Assembly (NCBI GenBank): GCA_910588105.1
Contig: CAJUQD010000010.1
Coordinates: forward strand, 1 to 64,000
Source: an uncultured Oscillospiraceae bacterium
Lineage (GTDB): Bacteria > Bacillota > Clostridia > Oscillospirales > Oscillospiraceae
DNA length: 64,000 bases
Direction: 5' to 3'
Below the pieces are notes generated by a model. It ran no database searches, was not told the DNA's origin, and worked only from the letters and a program-made list of their open reading frames with translations. How positions within the stretch are numbered: position 1 is the stretch's first letter; each line of letters starts with the position of its first letter. The position numbers and the translations under genes were made by a program. This document shows positions 1-9,254 of this stretch, piece after piece.

Positions 1-318
<318 letters not shown>

Positions 319-538
319 AATGGTATCTAAACGCTTGCGCGCCTAAACCAAATTTATCGAAGCTTTCCTTAGCTTCAAAATAGAATTGATGAGACCCTTC
401 ATCGCGCTGTTTCCAGCGCTTTGAAGGACTCAATAGTCCTTCTGGTGCTTTTTGTTCTTTCGTTGTTTAATTTACAAGGTGCATTCCCTTTGCCCCGCCT
501 CTTGCGCCCCCTCAGGGCCCGTCATGCGGAACTCCGTT

Positions 539-567
539 ATTCTACCACGCCGCCCGAGCTTTGTCAA
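539..567 (-). promoter_or_regulatory. rRNA operon promoter P2
   Basis: On the minus strand TTGACA (567-562) is followed after exactly 17 bases by TAGAAT (544-539), with a TG one base upstream of the -10 box. It lies about 220 bases upstream of the 16S gene. The leader between it and the 16S (319-530) contains no gene. Confidence 0.8.
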
Positions 568-641
568 GTACTTTTTTCGATCCCTCGAAACTTTTTCCTC
601 GCCGCCCGCTCCCGCAGGCCCCTCTCGGTTGGCGCTCAGTT

Positions 642-670
642 ATATTAGCAAATCCTCCCCAAATTGTCAA
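642..670 (-). promoter_or_regulatory. rRNA operon promoter P1
   Basis: On the minus strand TTGACA (670-665) is followed after 17 bases by TAATAT (647-642). Together with the P2 promoter about 100 bases downstream it gives the tandem-promoter arrangement usual for Firmicute rrn operons. The stretch 671-881 holds no gene; only the start region of the next plus-strand gene lies there. Confidence 0.7.
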
Positions 671-881
671 CCCCCTTTTTCAACTTTTTTCGATTTTTTT
701 CTGGGCGGCTTTTTAGGCTGGACCAACCCCCTAATTTCACCTGCCCGCGGCGGTGCCTTCCCGTCTTACCCGTCTTCGCCCCGGATCCTTTCCCCCGCCG
801 CGCTTTTGCTCTTGCGAAACCGCCCCGCCTGTGTTACCCTAAGTACACCTTATTGTATATTGATCCCAAGGAGGTCTCACC

Positions 882-1814
882 ATGCCCATCCGAATCCCCG
901 ACTCTCTCCCCGCCACCGGCGTGCTGGAGGGCGAGAATATCTTTGTTATGACGGAGCGCCGCGCCCTGCACCAGGACATCCGCCCCCTGAACCTGCTTAT
1001 CCTCAACCTGATGCCCACCAAAATTGTCACCGAGACCCAGCTGCTGCGCAAGCTGTCCAACACCCCCCTCCAGGTCAACGTACAGCTGCTCCAGACCAGG
1101 AGCCACACCTCCCAGAACACCGACATCGCCCATCTGCAATCTTTCTACACCACCTTTGACCAAGTACGGGACCAGCAGTTCGACGGCATGATTATCACCG
1201 GCGCGCCGGTGGAAAACCTGGAGTTTGAGGAGGTGGACTATTGGGACGAGCTGTGCGAGATTATGGACTGGACCCGCATCCACGTCCACTCCACCTTCCA
1301 TATCTGCTGGGGCGCCCAGGCGGGGCTTTACCGCCACTACGGCGTCAATAAGCGCACCCTTCCCCGCAAACTGTCCGGCGTGTACGAGCACACCATCATC
1401 CGCAGGCGGTCTCCCCTGTTCCGGGGGTTTGACGACCACTTCTGGGCCCCCCACTCCCGCTACACCGAGATCACCATGGAGCAGCTGCTGGAAAAGCCGG
1501 AGCTGGAAATCCTGGCCCTTTCCCACGAGGCGGGGGTGTTCGGGGTGAAGAGCGCGGACAACCGCCGCTTTTTCATCTTCGCCCACCCGGAGTACGACGG
1601 CGACACCCTGGCCCAGGAGTATTTCCGGGACGTGAAGCGGGGGCTTGACCCCGACCTGCCCGCTCACTATTTCCCCGGCGGCAACCCCAGCATGTCCCCC
1701 ATCGTCAACTGGCGCAGCGCCGGGCAGCTGCTGTACACCAACTGGCTGAACTACTACGTCTATCAGACCACCCCATACGACCCCACCCGGATCTCCCTGG
1801 AGCCCCAGGAGTAG
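882..1814 (+). CDS. metAA: Homoserine O-acetyltransferase (MetA family)
   Basis: A 310-residue MetA-family enzyme that activates homoserine for methionine synthesis. The nucleophile Cys142 sits in HICWGAQAG, and the catalytic His235 and Glu237 are in FAHPEYD. Residue 111 is Glu (GAPVENLEF). In this family Glu at 111 selects acetyl-CoA and Gly selects succinyl-CoA, so the enzyme is predicted to be an acetyltransferase despite the common MetA 'succinyltransferase' label. The start has AAGGAGG seven bases upstream. A possible promoter is TTGCGA (812) - 17 - TACCCT (835) with an upstream TG, which is weak. The next gene begins four bases after the stop, suggesting co-transcription. Confidence 0.93.
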   Translation: MPIRIPDSLPATGVLEGENIFVMTERRALHQDIRPLNLLILNLMPTKIVTETQLLRKLSNTPLQVNVQLLQTRSHTSQNTDIAHLQSFYTTFDQVRDQQFDGMIITGAPVENLEFEEVDYWDELCEIMDWTRIHVHSTFHICWGAQAGLYRHYGVNKRTLPRKLSGVYEHTIIRRRSPLFRGFDDHFWAPHSRYTEITMEQLLEKPELEILALSHEAGVFGVKSADNRRFFIFAHPEYDGDTLAQEYFRDVKRGLDPDLPAHYFPGGNPSMSPIVNWRSAGQLLYTNWLNYYVYQTTPYDPTRISLEPQE

Positions 1815-1818
1815 GCCC

Positions 1819-3399
1819 ATGCTGCAAATTTCAAACCTCACCCTCCCGGTGGACGGCGGCGAGGCTCTGCTGCGAAAGAAAGCCGCCCGCGTCCTGGGCG
1901 TCCGCCCGGCCGACATCCTGGGGCTGTCCCTCCACCGCCAGTCCATCGACGCGCGGAAGAAACATGACGTGCATCTGGTCTGCACGGTCCGTCTTACATT
2001 AAATAATGAAGGGGCCGTCCTTCGGCGGGCCCCCCGGGGTGTGGAGGCGGTGGCGGACGTGCCCTATGCGCCGCCCCCCTTAGGCCGCGCCTCCCCCCTG
2101 CCCCCGGTGGTGGTGGGCATGGGCCCGGCGGGGCTGTTCGCGGCCCTCACCCTGGCCCGCGCGGGCCTGCGGCCCGTCGTGCTGGAGCGGGGCCGGGACG
2201 TGGACCGGCGCACCCGGGATGTGGAGCGTTTTTGGCAGACCGGGCTGCTCTCCCCCGTCTCCAACGTCCAGTTCGGCGAGGGGGGGGCGGGGACGTTTTC
2301 CGACGGCAAGCTGTCCACCGGGGTGAACGACCCCCGCATCTCTCACGTTTTTGACGTGTTCGTGTCCCACGGCGCGCCGGAGGACATTAAGTGGTCCCAC
2401 AAGCCCCACATCGGCACCGACGTGCTGCGCGGCGTGGTCAAGTCCATGCGCCGGGAGCTGCTGTCGCTGGGGGCGGATATCCGCTTCGGCCACCAGCTCA
2501 CCGGCCTATCCCAGGCGGGCGGGCGGCTGGCCGCCCTCACCGTCCAGGCGGAGGCGGGCGCTTACAGCCTTCCCTGCGACGCGCTGGTGCTGGCCCCCGG
2601 CCATTCCGCCCGGGACACCTTTCAAATGTTATATGAGTCCGGCCTGCCCCTGGAGCGCAAGGGCTTCGCCATCGGCGTGCGCATTGAGCACGCCCAGGCG
2701 GCGGTGAGCCGCGCCCAATTCGGCACCTTTTGGGACAGGCTCCCCGCCGCCGACTATAAGCTGGCCTGCCACCTGCCCTCGGGCCGGTCGGCCTTCACCT
2801 TCTGCGTGTGCCCCGGCGGGCAGGTTGTGGCCGCCGCCAGCGGGGCGGGCCAGGTAGTCACCAACGGCATGTCCCTCCGGGCGCGGTCCGGGGCCAGCAT
2901 CAACGGCGGATTTCTCGTTGGGGTGAACCCGGCGGACTTCGGCGGGGACGATCCCCTGGCCGGGGTGCGCTTCCAGGAACAGTGGGAACGGGCCGCCTTT
3001 GCGGCGGGCGGGGGCGGCTTCCGCGCCCCGGCCCAGCTGGCGGGGGACTTTCTGGCGGGCCGTCCCTCCGAGGGCCCCCGCTTAATCCTGCCCACCTACC
3101 GCCCCGGCGTCACCTGGGGCAGCCTGGACGGCGTCCTTCCCGCCTATGTGCTGGACACATTGCGGGACGCCCTCCCCCTATTTGACCGCAAGCTCCGCGG
3201 CTTCGCCCACCCGGACGCGGTACTCACCGGGGTGGAAACCCGCTCGTCCTCCCCAGTGCGGATTTTGCGGAACGCATCTCTCCAGTCCCCCGCCCTGCCG
3301 GGGCTGTATCCCTGCGGGGAGGGGGCGGGCTACGCCGGGGGCATCACCTCCGCTGCCGTGGACGGGATCAAGGTGGCGGAGGCCGTCATCCGGGGCTGA
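1819..3399 (+). CDS. FAD-dependent oxidoreductase, COG2509 type
   Basis: A 526-residue protein of the 'NAD(FAD)-utilizing dehydrogenase' family. Residues 1-80 form the short N-terminal domain typical of the family. A Rossmann FAD-binding motif (VVVGMGPAGLFAAL) starts near residue 94 and is followed by an acidic/arginine turn (LERGRDVD). The C-terminal segment GLYPCGEGAGYAGGITSAA is the second FAD-contacting motif. The substrate of this family is not known; an anabolic or tRNA-related role has been guessed but is not shown here. It follows the homoserine acetyltransferase by four bases and probably shares its transcript. Full length. Confidence 0.85.
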   Translation: MLQISNLTLPVDGGEALLRKKAARVLGVRPADILGLSLHRQSIDARKKHDVHLVCTVRLTLNNEGAVLRRAPRGVEAVADVPYAPPPLGRASPLPPVVVGMGPAGLFAALTLARAGLRPVVLERGRDVDRRTRDVERFWQTGLLSPVSNVQFGEGGAGTFSDGKLSTGVNDPRISHVFDVFVSHGAPEDIKWSHKPHIGTDVLRGVVKSMRRELLSLGADIRFGHQLTGLSQAGGRLAALTVQAEAGAYSLPCDALVLAPGHSARDTFQMLYESGLPLERKGFAIGVRIEHAQAAVSRAQFGTFWDRLPAADYKLACHLPSGRSAFTFCVCPGGQVVAAASGAGQVVTNGMSLRARSGASINGGFLVGVNPADFGGDDPLAGVRFQEQWERAAFAAGGGGFRAPAQLAGDFLAGRPSEGPRLILPTYRPGVTWGSLDGVLPAYVLDTLRDALPLFDRKLRGFAHPDAVLTGVETRSSSPVRILRNASLQSPALPGLYPCGEGAGYAGGITSAAVDGIKVAEAVIRG

Positions 3400-3400
3400 C

Positions 3401-3606
3401 GCGCTGCTCACAACGGCTCCGCGACCTGTAGCCGTGCTCCGCCTGTTCGCGGCGCGCGGGCGGTCAGCCTCCTTGTCACGCTCGGATTGGCCGTGCGGCC
3501 AGGTCGCTTTCCCTCCGACTCGGGCTGGTGTCCGGGCCGCCTCGCGTCCCTCCCCTCGCTCCGATCCAAGCTCCCCTGCGCGGCTATCCTCGCGCTCTTG
3601 ACTTCT
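3401..3606 (+). repeat. Intergenic repeat family A, copy A1
   Basis: This stretch has no credible gene. It carries the three landmarks of a dispersed family: GCGCTGCTCAC near its left end, TCGCTTTCCCTCCGACTCGG in the middle, and CTCGCTCCGATCCAAGCTCC near the right end. Related copies lie near 20977, 34238, 38481 and 54509. It starts directly after the stop of the upstream gene. This copy is more diverged than A3 and A4. Confidence 0.7.
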
Positions 3607-3713
3607 CCGCAACCTCAAATTTACACCCCGCAACCCAAACGCAACAGCAAATTGGTGGCCTGGGCGGGATGCTCCGCTCTAAAATGGGGGCATATTGAAA
3701 GGAGGTCATCACC

Positions 3714-4622
3714 ATGACATTCGGTGAAAATCTGCAATTCCTGCGCAAGCGCGCCAACCTGACCCAGGAGGACCTGGCGGAAAAGATGGAGGTCTCCCGC
3801 CAGTCGGTGAGCAAATGGGAGTCCAACCTCTCCTACCCGGAGACGGACGCCATCCTGCGTCTGTGCTCCCTGTTCCACTGCGATATGGACACCCTGCTCC
3901 GCGGGGACGTGTCCCGCCGCTTCGGCGAGGACGCCTCCCTCTGGGACAAGCACATGAACGGCTTTGCCGCCGCCATCGCGGGCGGGGTGGGGCTGGTGCT
4001 GCTGGGCGTCACCCTTCTCATGCTCCTGGGCGAATTCTTCGGCTGGGTGATGGCGGGCGGGGTGGTCTTTTTCCTGTTCCTCGCCGCCGCCGTCACCATT
4101 TTCATCGTCTCCGGCATGAATCACGACATCTTCCTGCGCCAGCACCCCGGCATCGGCCCCTGCTACGACAAGGAGGAGATGGACCGCTTCGAGCGCCGCT
4201 TCCCCCTGCTCATCGCCGTCCCCGTGGTGCTGCTCCTGCTGGGCCTCACCGCCATGATCCCCATGGACATGAACGCCCCCGCCCGGTTCACCAAGGACCA
4301 GTGGGACGCCGTGTGCGGCGGGCTGTTCCTGCTGTGCGTCACCATCGCCGCCTCCGCCCTCACCTGGGCGGGCATCCAGCACTCCAAATACGGCTTCCCG
4401 GAGGAGAAGATGACCCCCGGCGAGCGCAAGGTGGGCCGGATCTGGGGCGTGGGCAAGGTGGGCCGGATCTGGGGCGTGGGCATGGTGGCCGCCACTGCGC
4501 TGTACGTGGGCCTGGGCTACGGGCTTGACCTGTGGAAGCAGGCCGCGCCGGTCATCTATTCCGTGGCCGCCCTGCTGTGCGCGGCCCTCACCATCCTGGT
4601 AAAAAAAGACGACGAAGCATAA
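3714..4622 (+). CDS. XRE-family regulator with membrane domain
   Basis: 302 residues. Positions 5-60 form a Cro/CI-type helix-turn-helix (LTQEDLAEKMEVSRQSVSKWE), the version usual in Firmicute one-component regulators. The rest contains about four to five hydrophobic helices (around 85-110, 113-130, 160-180, 205-222, 255-295), so the protein should be membrane anchored with a cytoplasmic DNA-binding head. The signal sensed is unknown. A strong AAAGGAGG precedes the ATG. Residues around 239-256 contain an exact in-frame duplication (KVGRIWGVG twice). The lysine methylase gene follows 13 bases later. Confidence 0.85.
   Translation: MTFGENLQFLRKRANLTQEDLAEKMEVSRQSVSKWESNLSYPETDAILRLCSLFHCDMDTLLRGDVSRRFGEDASLWDKHMNGFAAAIAGGVGLVLLGVTLLMLLGEFFGWVMAGGVVFFLFLAAAVTIFIVSGMNHDIFLRQHPGIGPCYDKEEMDRFERRFPLLIAVPVVLLLLGLTAMIPMDMNAPARFTKDQWDAVCGGLFLLCVTIAASALTWAGIQHSKYGFPEEKMTPGERKVGRIWGVGKVGRIWGVGMVAATALYVGLGYGLDLWKQAAPVIYSVAALLCAALTILVKKDDEA
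4428..4481 (+). repeat. 27-bp exact tandem duplication inside the XRE gene
   Basis: Two adjacent identical 27-base units, 4428-4454 and 4455-4481, encode KVGRIWGVG twice in frame. The lack of any difference between the copies points to a recent slippage event. Confidence 0.95.
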
Positions 4623-4635
4623 AGGAGGCCCCGCC

Positions 4636-5697
4636 ATGGTAGAGCGCCGCCCGGACTATTACACACAATTTCACTGCCTGGGCGGCGCCTGCCCGGACAC
4701 CTGCTGCCGGGACTGGTCTGTGGTGCTGGATGAAGACGCCCTGGCAGACTATGCCGCCGCCCCCGCCCCCCTGGGGGAGCGCATCGCCCGAAATCTCGCC
4801 ACCGACGGGGACGGGGACGTGTGCTTCTGCCTGGACGAGGCTGGGCTGTGCGCCCTGCTCACCCCCGGCGGCCTGTGCGCCATCCAAAAAGACTGGGGGG
4901 AGGGGCATCTTTGCGCCCACTGCGCCGCCTACCCCCGGTTCACCGAGGAGTACGGCTGCCTGACGGAGACCGCTCTGGCCGTCTCCTGCCCGGAGGCCGC
5001 CCGGCTTTTGCTGGAGGCCCCCCGGTTCTCCCTCGTCGAGACATACGACGGCATGGACGATCTCCCCTTTGACGGCGTGGACCCGGGACTGCTGTCCATG
5101 CTGGAGGGCAGCCGTGCCCAGATCCTGGCCCTGCTGGACGGCGGCGAGGAGACCATCTGGGACAGGCTGCGCGCCATGCTGGGCCGGGCCAAGACCCTGG
5201 AAACCTCCATTTTTGCCGCGGACTCCCGCCGGGACTATCCCTTCCCACCTCCGCCCATCCCGGGCCTTTTCCAGGCCTCCGCCGTCTGGCTGCTGGACCT
5301 GCTCTCGGAGCTGGAACCCCTGCGCCTGGACTGGCCTAACCTGTTGAGGGAGCGCGCCCAGCAGCTCGCCGCCCTGTCCGAAAGGGAGTACGCCGCCCTG
5401 CGGATCCGATACGCGCAGGCCAACCCCCGCTGGGAGCGCCAGCTCACCAACCTGGCCTGCTATCTGGTGTTCCGCCACTGGCACAAGGCGGTCAACGACG
5501 ACGCGCTCTATGGCCGCGCCGCCTTCGTGTGCGCCGCCTGCGCCGTCTTATACCACCTCTCCCTGTTCCAGCCGGGGGAGGAGGCCGCGTTGTGGACCCG
5601 GTTCAGCCGGGAGGTGGAGCACAATGAGGACAATCTGGGCGAGCTGATCTGGGCGCTGTCCGAGCCGGACGCCCTGCCCCCGCCGCTCACAATTTGA
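4636..5697 (+). CDS. fliB: FliB-type lysine N-methylase
   Basis: 353 residues, cysteine rich, matching the flagellin lysine-N-methylase (FliB) family. The N-terminal CPDTCCRDW motif and further paired cysteines ([26 protein letters not shown]) are the family signature, probably binding a metal centre. FliB enzymes transfer methyl groups from SAM to surface lysines of flagellin. No flagellin gene is visible in the window, so the real target is unknown. The gene sits 13 bases after the XRE regulator and its stop overlaps the region just ahead of mtnA, so the three genes may be one transcript; two of them concern SAM use or recycling. Confidence 0.85.
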   Translation: MVERRPDYYTQFHCLGGACPDTCCRDWSVVLDEDALADYAAAPAPLGERIARNLATDGDGDVCFCLDEAGLCALLTPGGLCAIQKDWGEGHLCAHCAAYPRFTEEYGCLTETALAVSCPEAARLLLEAPRFSLVETYDGMDDLPFDGVDPGLLSMLEGSRAQILALLDGGEETIWDRLRAMLGRAKTLETSIFAADSRRDYPFPPPPIPGLFQASAVWLLDLLSELEPLRLDWPNLLRERAQQLAALSEREYAALRIRYAQANPRWERQLTNLACYLVFRHWHKAVNDDALYGRAAFVCAACAVLYHLSLFQPGEEAALWTRFSREVEHNEDNLGELIWALSEPDALPPPLTI

Positions 5698-5714
5698 GAA
5701 GAGGAGATGAGCCT

Positions 5715-6794
5715 ATGTCACAGTATCTCAGCGGCCACGTCCGCCTGGGGGACGATTTGACCAGCGTGGTCATCCTGGACCAGACCCTGCTGCCCAACGA
5801 GGTCAAGTACCTCACCCTGCGCGCCCCGGAGGAAATGGTCGAGGCCATCCAATCCCTGCGGGTGCGGGGGGCCCCGGCCATCGGCATCTGCGCCGGCTAC
5901 TGCCTGGCCGCGCTGGCCCAGCAGCGGAAAGGCCTGCCACCGGACCGCTTTCGCGCCGAGCTCCACCGGCTGTCCGCCCGCCTCAACGCCTCCCGGCCCA
6001 CGGCGGTCAACCTGAGCTGGGCGCTGGGCCGCCTGGGAAGGCGGGCCCACGCCATGGGGGACGCCGCCCCCGCCGCCGTCGCCGCCGCCCTGCGGGAGGA
6101 GGCCATTGCCATCCACCAGGAGGACGTCGCCATGTGCCGGGCCATCTCGGAGCACGGCCTCACCCTTCTCCGGGACGGGGACGGAGTGCTCACCCACTGC
6201 AACGCCGGGCCGCTGGCCACCTCCCAATACGGCACCGCCCTGGGCCCCCTCCTGCTGGGGACGGAGCGGGGGATGCGCTTCCGGGTGTTTGCCGACGAGA
6301 CCCGCCCCCTGCTCCAGGGGGCCCGCCTCACCGCCTACGAGCTTCACCAGGCCGGGGTGGACGTAACCCTCATCTGCGACAACATGGCCTCTATCGTGAT
6401 GAAAAACGGCTGGGTGGACGCCTGCTTCGTGGGCTGCGACCGGGTGGCCGCCAACGGGGACGCCGCCAACAAAATCGGCACCAGCGGCGTGGCCATCCTG
6501 GCCAAGCACTACGGCATCCCCTTCTACGTCCTGGGCCCCACCTCCACCATCGACCTGGACTGCCCCACCGGGGATGATATCCAAATCGAACTCCGGGACC
6601 CGGAGGAGATCAAGTCCAAATTCTACGCCCGGCCCATGGCCCCCGCAGGGGTGAAGTGCTACAACCCCGCCTTCGACGTGACCGACCACACCCTCATCTC
6701 CGGCATCGTCACAGAGAGGGGGATCTGCCGCCCGCCCTACGGCCAATCCCTGGCGGCGCTGATCCCCCCTCTTGACAATTCCCCCGCCCGGTGA
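5715..6794 (+). CDS. mtnA: S-methyl-5-thioribose-1-phosphate isomerase
   Basis: 359 residues. The enzyme isomerises methylthioribose-1-phosphate to methylthioribulose-1-phosphate in the methionine salvage pathway. RGAPAIG (51-57) is the substrate phosphate loop. The catalytic pair is Cys162 ([10 protein letters not shown]) and Asp242 ([11 protein letters not shown]). An ATG at 5694 is in frame, but GAAGAGGAG lies just upstream of the ATG at 5715, so the later start is chosen. The only other methionine gene in the window is the homoserine acetyltransferase 4 kb upstream. Confidence 0.93.
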   Translation: MSQYLSGHVRLGDDLTSVVILDQTLLPNEVKYLTLRAPEEMVEAIQSLRVRGAPAIGICAGYCLAALAQQRKGLPPDRFRAELHRLSARLNASRPTAVNLSWALGRLGRRAHAMGDAAPAAVAAALREEAIAIHQEDVAMCRAISEHGLTLLRDGDGVLTHCNAGPLATSQYGTALGPLLLGTERGMRFRVFADETRPLLQGARLTAYELHQAGVDVTLICDNMASIVMKNGWVDACFVGCDRVAANGDAANKIGTSGVAILAKHYGIPFYVLGPTSTIDLDCPTGDDIQIELRDPEEIKSKFYARPMAPAGVKCYNPAFDVTDHTLISGIVTERGICRPPYGQSLAALIPPLDNSPAR

Positions 6795-6800
6795 TAAGCT
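6772..6800 (+). promoter_or_regulatory. Probable thrS promoter inside the end of mtnA
   Basis: A perfect TTGACA (6772-6777) is followed after 17 bases by TAAGCT (6795-6800) with TG one base upstream, an extended -10. The -35 box lies within the last codons of mtnA. The 33-base leader is too short for a T-box, so no tRNA-sensing control of thrS is visible. Confidence 0.5.
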
Positions 6801-6833
6801 ATCCCCTGAAAAATTGACACTGGAGGGGTATTT

Positions 6834-8594
6834 ATGCCCGAGGAAAATAATCCGTATACTTTTGAAAACGAGCAGTACCGCAAGACCTACTGGCACACCT
6901 GCTCCCATGTGCTTGCCCAGGCCATGAAGCGCCTCCACCCGGAGGTGAAGCTGGCCATCGGCCCGTCCATCGACAACGGGTTCTACTACGACTTCGACAC
7001 CCCCCAGCCCTTCACCGAGGGGGAGCTTGCCCAGCTTGAGGCCGAGATGCGCAAAATCTGCAAGGAAAAGCTGAAGCTGGAGCGGTTCGAGCTGCCCCGG
7101 GCCGAGGCGCTGGCGTTCATGGAGGAGAAGGGCGAGCCCTTCAAGGTGGAGCTTATCAACGATCTCCCCGAGGGCGAGGCCATCTCCTTCTACAAGCAGG
7201 GGGAGTTCACCGACCTGTGCGCCGGCCCCCACCTGGACTCCACCGGGCGCATCAAGGGCAATGCCCTGAAGCTCACCGCCTGCAACGCCGCCTATTGGCG
7301 TGGGGACTCCAACCGGGAGACCCTCCAGCGCATCTATGGCATCGCCTTCCCCAAGAAGGACGAGCTGGACGCCTACCTCCAGCGCATTGAGGAGGCCAAG
7401 AAGCGGGACCACCGCCGCCTGGGCAAGGAGCTGGGCCTGTTCATGCTCCGGGACGAGGGCCCCGGCTTCCCCTTCTTCCTGCCCAAGGGGATGGTGCTGA
7501 AAAACACCCTCATCGACTACTGGCGGCAGGTGCATAAGAAATACGGATACGTGGAAATCTCCACGCCCATCATGCTCAACCGCCAGCTCTGGGAGCGCTC
7601 CGGTCACTGGGACCACTACAAGAACAATATGTACACCACCGTCATCGACGACGTGGACTTCGCCGTCAAGCCCATGAACTGCCCCGGCGGCATGCTGGTG
7701 TACGCCAGCGAGCCCCACTCCTACAAGGAGCTGCCCCTGCGGGTGGGCGAGCTGGGCCTGGTCCACCGCCACGAGCTGTCGGGGGCCCTCCACGGCCTGT
7801 TCCGGGTGCGCTGCTTCACCCAGGACGACGCCCACGTGTTCATGACCCGGGACCAGATGAAGGACGTGATCCAGGAGACGGTGCGGCTGTTCGACGAGGT
7901 GTACTCCACCTTCGGCCTGTCCTACACCATTGAGCTGTCCACCATGCCGGAGGACCACATCGGCACCGTGGACGAGTGGGAGCGCAACCAGGACATCCTG
8001 AAGGACGCCATCACCGGCATGGGCAAGGAGTTCGTCATCAACGAGGGGGACGGCGCGTTCTACGGCCCCAAGCTGGACTTCCATCTGGCCGACGCCCTGG
8101 GGCACACCTGGCAGTGCGGCACCATCCAGCTGGATTCCCAGCTCCCCGAGCGGTTCGAGCTGGAGTACACCGGCGAGGACGGCCAGAAGCACCGCCCCGT
8201 GATGATCCACCGGGTGGTGCTGGGCTCCATCGAGCGGTTCATCGGCAGCATCACCGAGCACTTCGCCGGGGCGTTCCCGGCCTGGCTGGCCCCGGTGCAG
8301 GTGAAGGTGCTGCCCGTCACCGACCGGGCGGAGGGGTATGCCGCCCAGGTGGCCGCCAAGCTGGACGGGCTGGGCTTCCGCTGCGAGGTGGACGCCCGGA
8401 ACGAGAAGATCGGCAAGAAGATCCGGGAGGCCACCCTGGAGAAGGTCCCCTACATGCTGGTGGTAGGCGACCGGGACATGGAAAACGGCACCGTCTCCCC
8501 GCGCCACCGCTCCGGCGAGGACCTGGGGGCCATGGGGCTGGACGACTTCGCCGCCCTGCTGGGCGAGGAAGTCAGGAGCAAGGCAATCAAGTAA
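6834..8594 (+). CDS. thrS: Threonine--tRNA ligase lacking the TGS domain
   Basis: 586 residues, against about 640 for the usual enzyme. It begins at the N2 editing domain (HTCSHVLAQAMKRL, with the HxxxH metal site; DLCAGPH further on). The class II catalytic core follows, with motif 2 (FRVRCFTQDDAHVF) and motif 3 near GSIERFIGSITEHFAG, then a C-terminal anticodon-binding domain from about residue 480. The N-terminal TGS (N1) domain is absent, and no in-frame coding lies upstream because mtnA ends 39 bases before. The start has TGGAGGGG well placed. Editing and aminoacylation residues look intact. Confidence 0.95.
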   Translation: MPEENNPYTFENEQYRKTYWHTCSHVLAQAMKRLHPEVKLAIGPSIDNGFYYDFDTPQPFTEGELAQLEAEMRKICKEKLKLERFELPRAEALAFMEEKGEPFKVELINDLPEGEAISFYKQGEFTDLCAGPHLDSTGRIKGNALKLTACNAAYWRGDSNRETLQRIYGIAFPKKDELDAYLQRIEEAKKRDHRRLGKELGLFMLRDEGPGFPFFLPKGMVLKNTLIDYWRQVHKKYGYVEISTPIMLNRQLWERSGHWDHYKNNMYTTVIDDVDFAVKPMNCPGGMLVYASEPHSYKELPLRVGELGLVHRHELSGALHGLFRVRCFTQDDAHVFMTRDQMKDVIQETVRLFDEVYSTFGLSYTIELSTMPEDHIGTVDEWERNQDILKDAITGMGKEFVINEGDGAFYGPKLDFHLADALGHTWQCGTIQLDSQLPERFELEYTGEDGQKHRPVMIHRVVLGSIERFIGSITEHFAGAFPAWLAPVQVKVLPVTDRAEGYAAQVAAKLDGLGFRCEVDARNEKIGKKIREATLEKVPYMLVVGDRDMENGTVSPRHRSGEDLGAMGLDDFAALLGEEVRSKAIK

Positions 8595-8599
8595 AACGG

Positions 8600-8630
8600 A
8601 GAGCCGCCGGGAAATCCCGGCGGCTCTTTT
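8600..8630 (+). terminator. Rho-independent terminator after thrS
   Basis: A 12-bp perfect stem (AGAGCCGCCGGG / CCCGGCGGCTCT) with a four-base loop, followed by TTTT. The right edge touches the stop codon of the minus-strand XRE gene, so it can serve both strands. Confidence 0.93.
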
Positions 8631-8853
8631 ACGGCAGAAGCGTCTCATATGGCACATTCAAAATATCCCGCATGGCACGCAGCTCCACAGCATAGATATG
8701 CCGAAGGCCGACTTCCATTTTCGCCACAGCGCTTCGGGTCACGTCACAATCACGGGTTTGCAGCTGTGCGGCCAGCTGTTCCTGGGTCATTCCACGCGCC
8801 TCCCGGGCGGCGCGGATTTGCCGCCCTACTATGGAATCATAGGCATAATCCAC
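8629..8853 (-). CDS. Small XRE-family transcription regulator
   Basis: About 74 residues from a GTG at 8853, chosen because GAAGAGGG lies five bases upstream; a TTG at 8886 would give 85 residues. The protein is essentially one Cro/CI helix-turn-helix (GRQIRAAREARGMTQEQLAAQ, then DVTRSAVAKMEVG). It is transcribed away from the small gene at 8970, and two inverted repeats lie between them. It is therefore likely to repress the divergent gene and itself. Its GC content is lower than that of neighbouring genes. Confidence 0.8.
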   Translation of the reverse strand: MDYAYDSIVGRQIRAAREARGMTQEQLAAQLQTRDCDVTRSAVAKMEVGLRHIYAVELRAMRDILNVPYETLLP

Positions 8854-8880
8854 ACCGTCACCCTCTTCGCACTCATATCC

Positions 8881-8945
8881 GCACAAACTTTAACTTGATA
8901 TTACCCTAAGTTTGTGCTATGATTGCACCTATATAAGTGCAATCA
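8881..8945 (+). promoter_or_regulatory. Promoter with two operator-like inverted repeats
   Basis: TTGATA (8895-8900), 17 bases, then TATGAT (8918-8923) with an upstream TG drives the small gene at 8970. A perfect 10-bp inverted repeat (GCACAAACTT at 8881, AAGTTTGTGC at 8908) brackets the -35 box. A perfect 9-bp repeat (TGATTGCAC at 8920, GTGCAATCA at 8937) overlaps the -10 box and start site. The divergent XRE protein is the obvious candidate to bind them. Confidence 0.7.
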
Positions 8946-8969
8946 AAAATTTAAGAGGAGTGCCCCGCT

Positions 8970-9146
8970 GTGGAATGCTTGAAGCCCGACCCCAACGCAC
9001 CCTATCATAAAATGTACACAACTCTGTTCAAGGCGATAACGGCGGCACTGTACATGATGGAGGACAGCGAATTTATGAAGGCGCGTGCGGTACTCATGCG
9101 TGCCCAGCAGGAGACGGAGCAGCTGTACATTGACGCGCAGCAGTAA
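8970..9146 (+). CDS. Small protein of unknown function, paralogue of 42492
   Basis: 58 residues from a GTG with AAGAGGAG nine bases upstream. The core MYTTLFKAITAA, a middle ARAVLMRAQ and the end QQETEQLYI match a second small gene on the minus strand at 42492 (MYLTLFRAATKA, ARALLIRAQ, QQETEELYI). It is predicted mostly helical and soluble. Conservation between two loci in one genome shows that it is a real gene family, although I do not recognise a function. Its own promoter lies at 8895-8923 and a terminator follows directly. Confidence 0.75.
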   Translation: MECLKPDPNAPYHKMYTTLFKAITAALYMMEDSEFMKARAVLMRAQQETEQLYIDAQQ

Positions 9147-9176
9147 GCAAGGGAGCATTTGCCCCCTTGCTTTTTT
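9147..9176 (+). terminator. Terminator of the small gene
   Basis: Stem GCAAGGG / CCCTTGC followed by six T residues, starting immediately after the stop codon at 9146. Confidence 0.9.
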
Positions 9177-9254
9177 CGTCAATCTATGGTATATATGATT
9201 GCAATACCTTGCCAAAGGTAAATCTTTACTTATCGTAGGAGTTGATTTGTCCTC

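Noticed and set aside
421..951. Several plus-strand open frames over the rRNA leader and metA upstream region
   Set aside because: They have no ribosome site and run over the rrn promoters; composition alone keeps the frames open.
5718..8657. Very long minus-strand frame (979 codons) opposite mtnA and thrS
   Set aside because: It is antisense to two clearly conserved genes, is a by-product of high GC3, and has no start signals.
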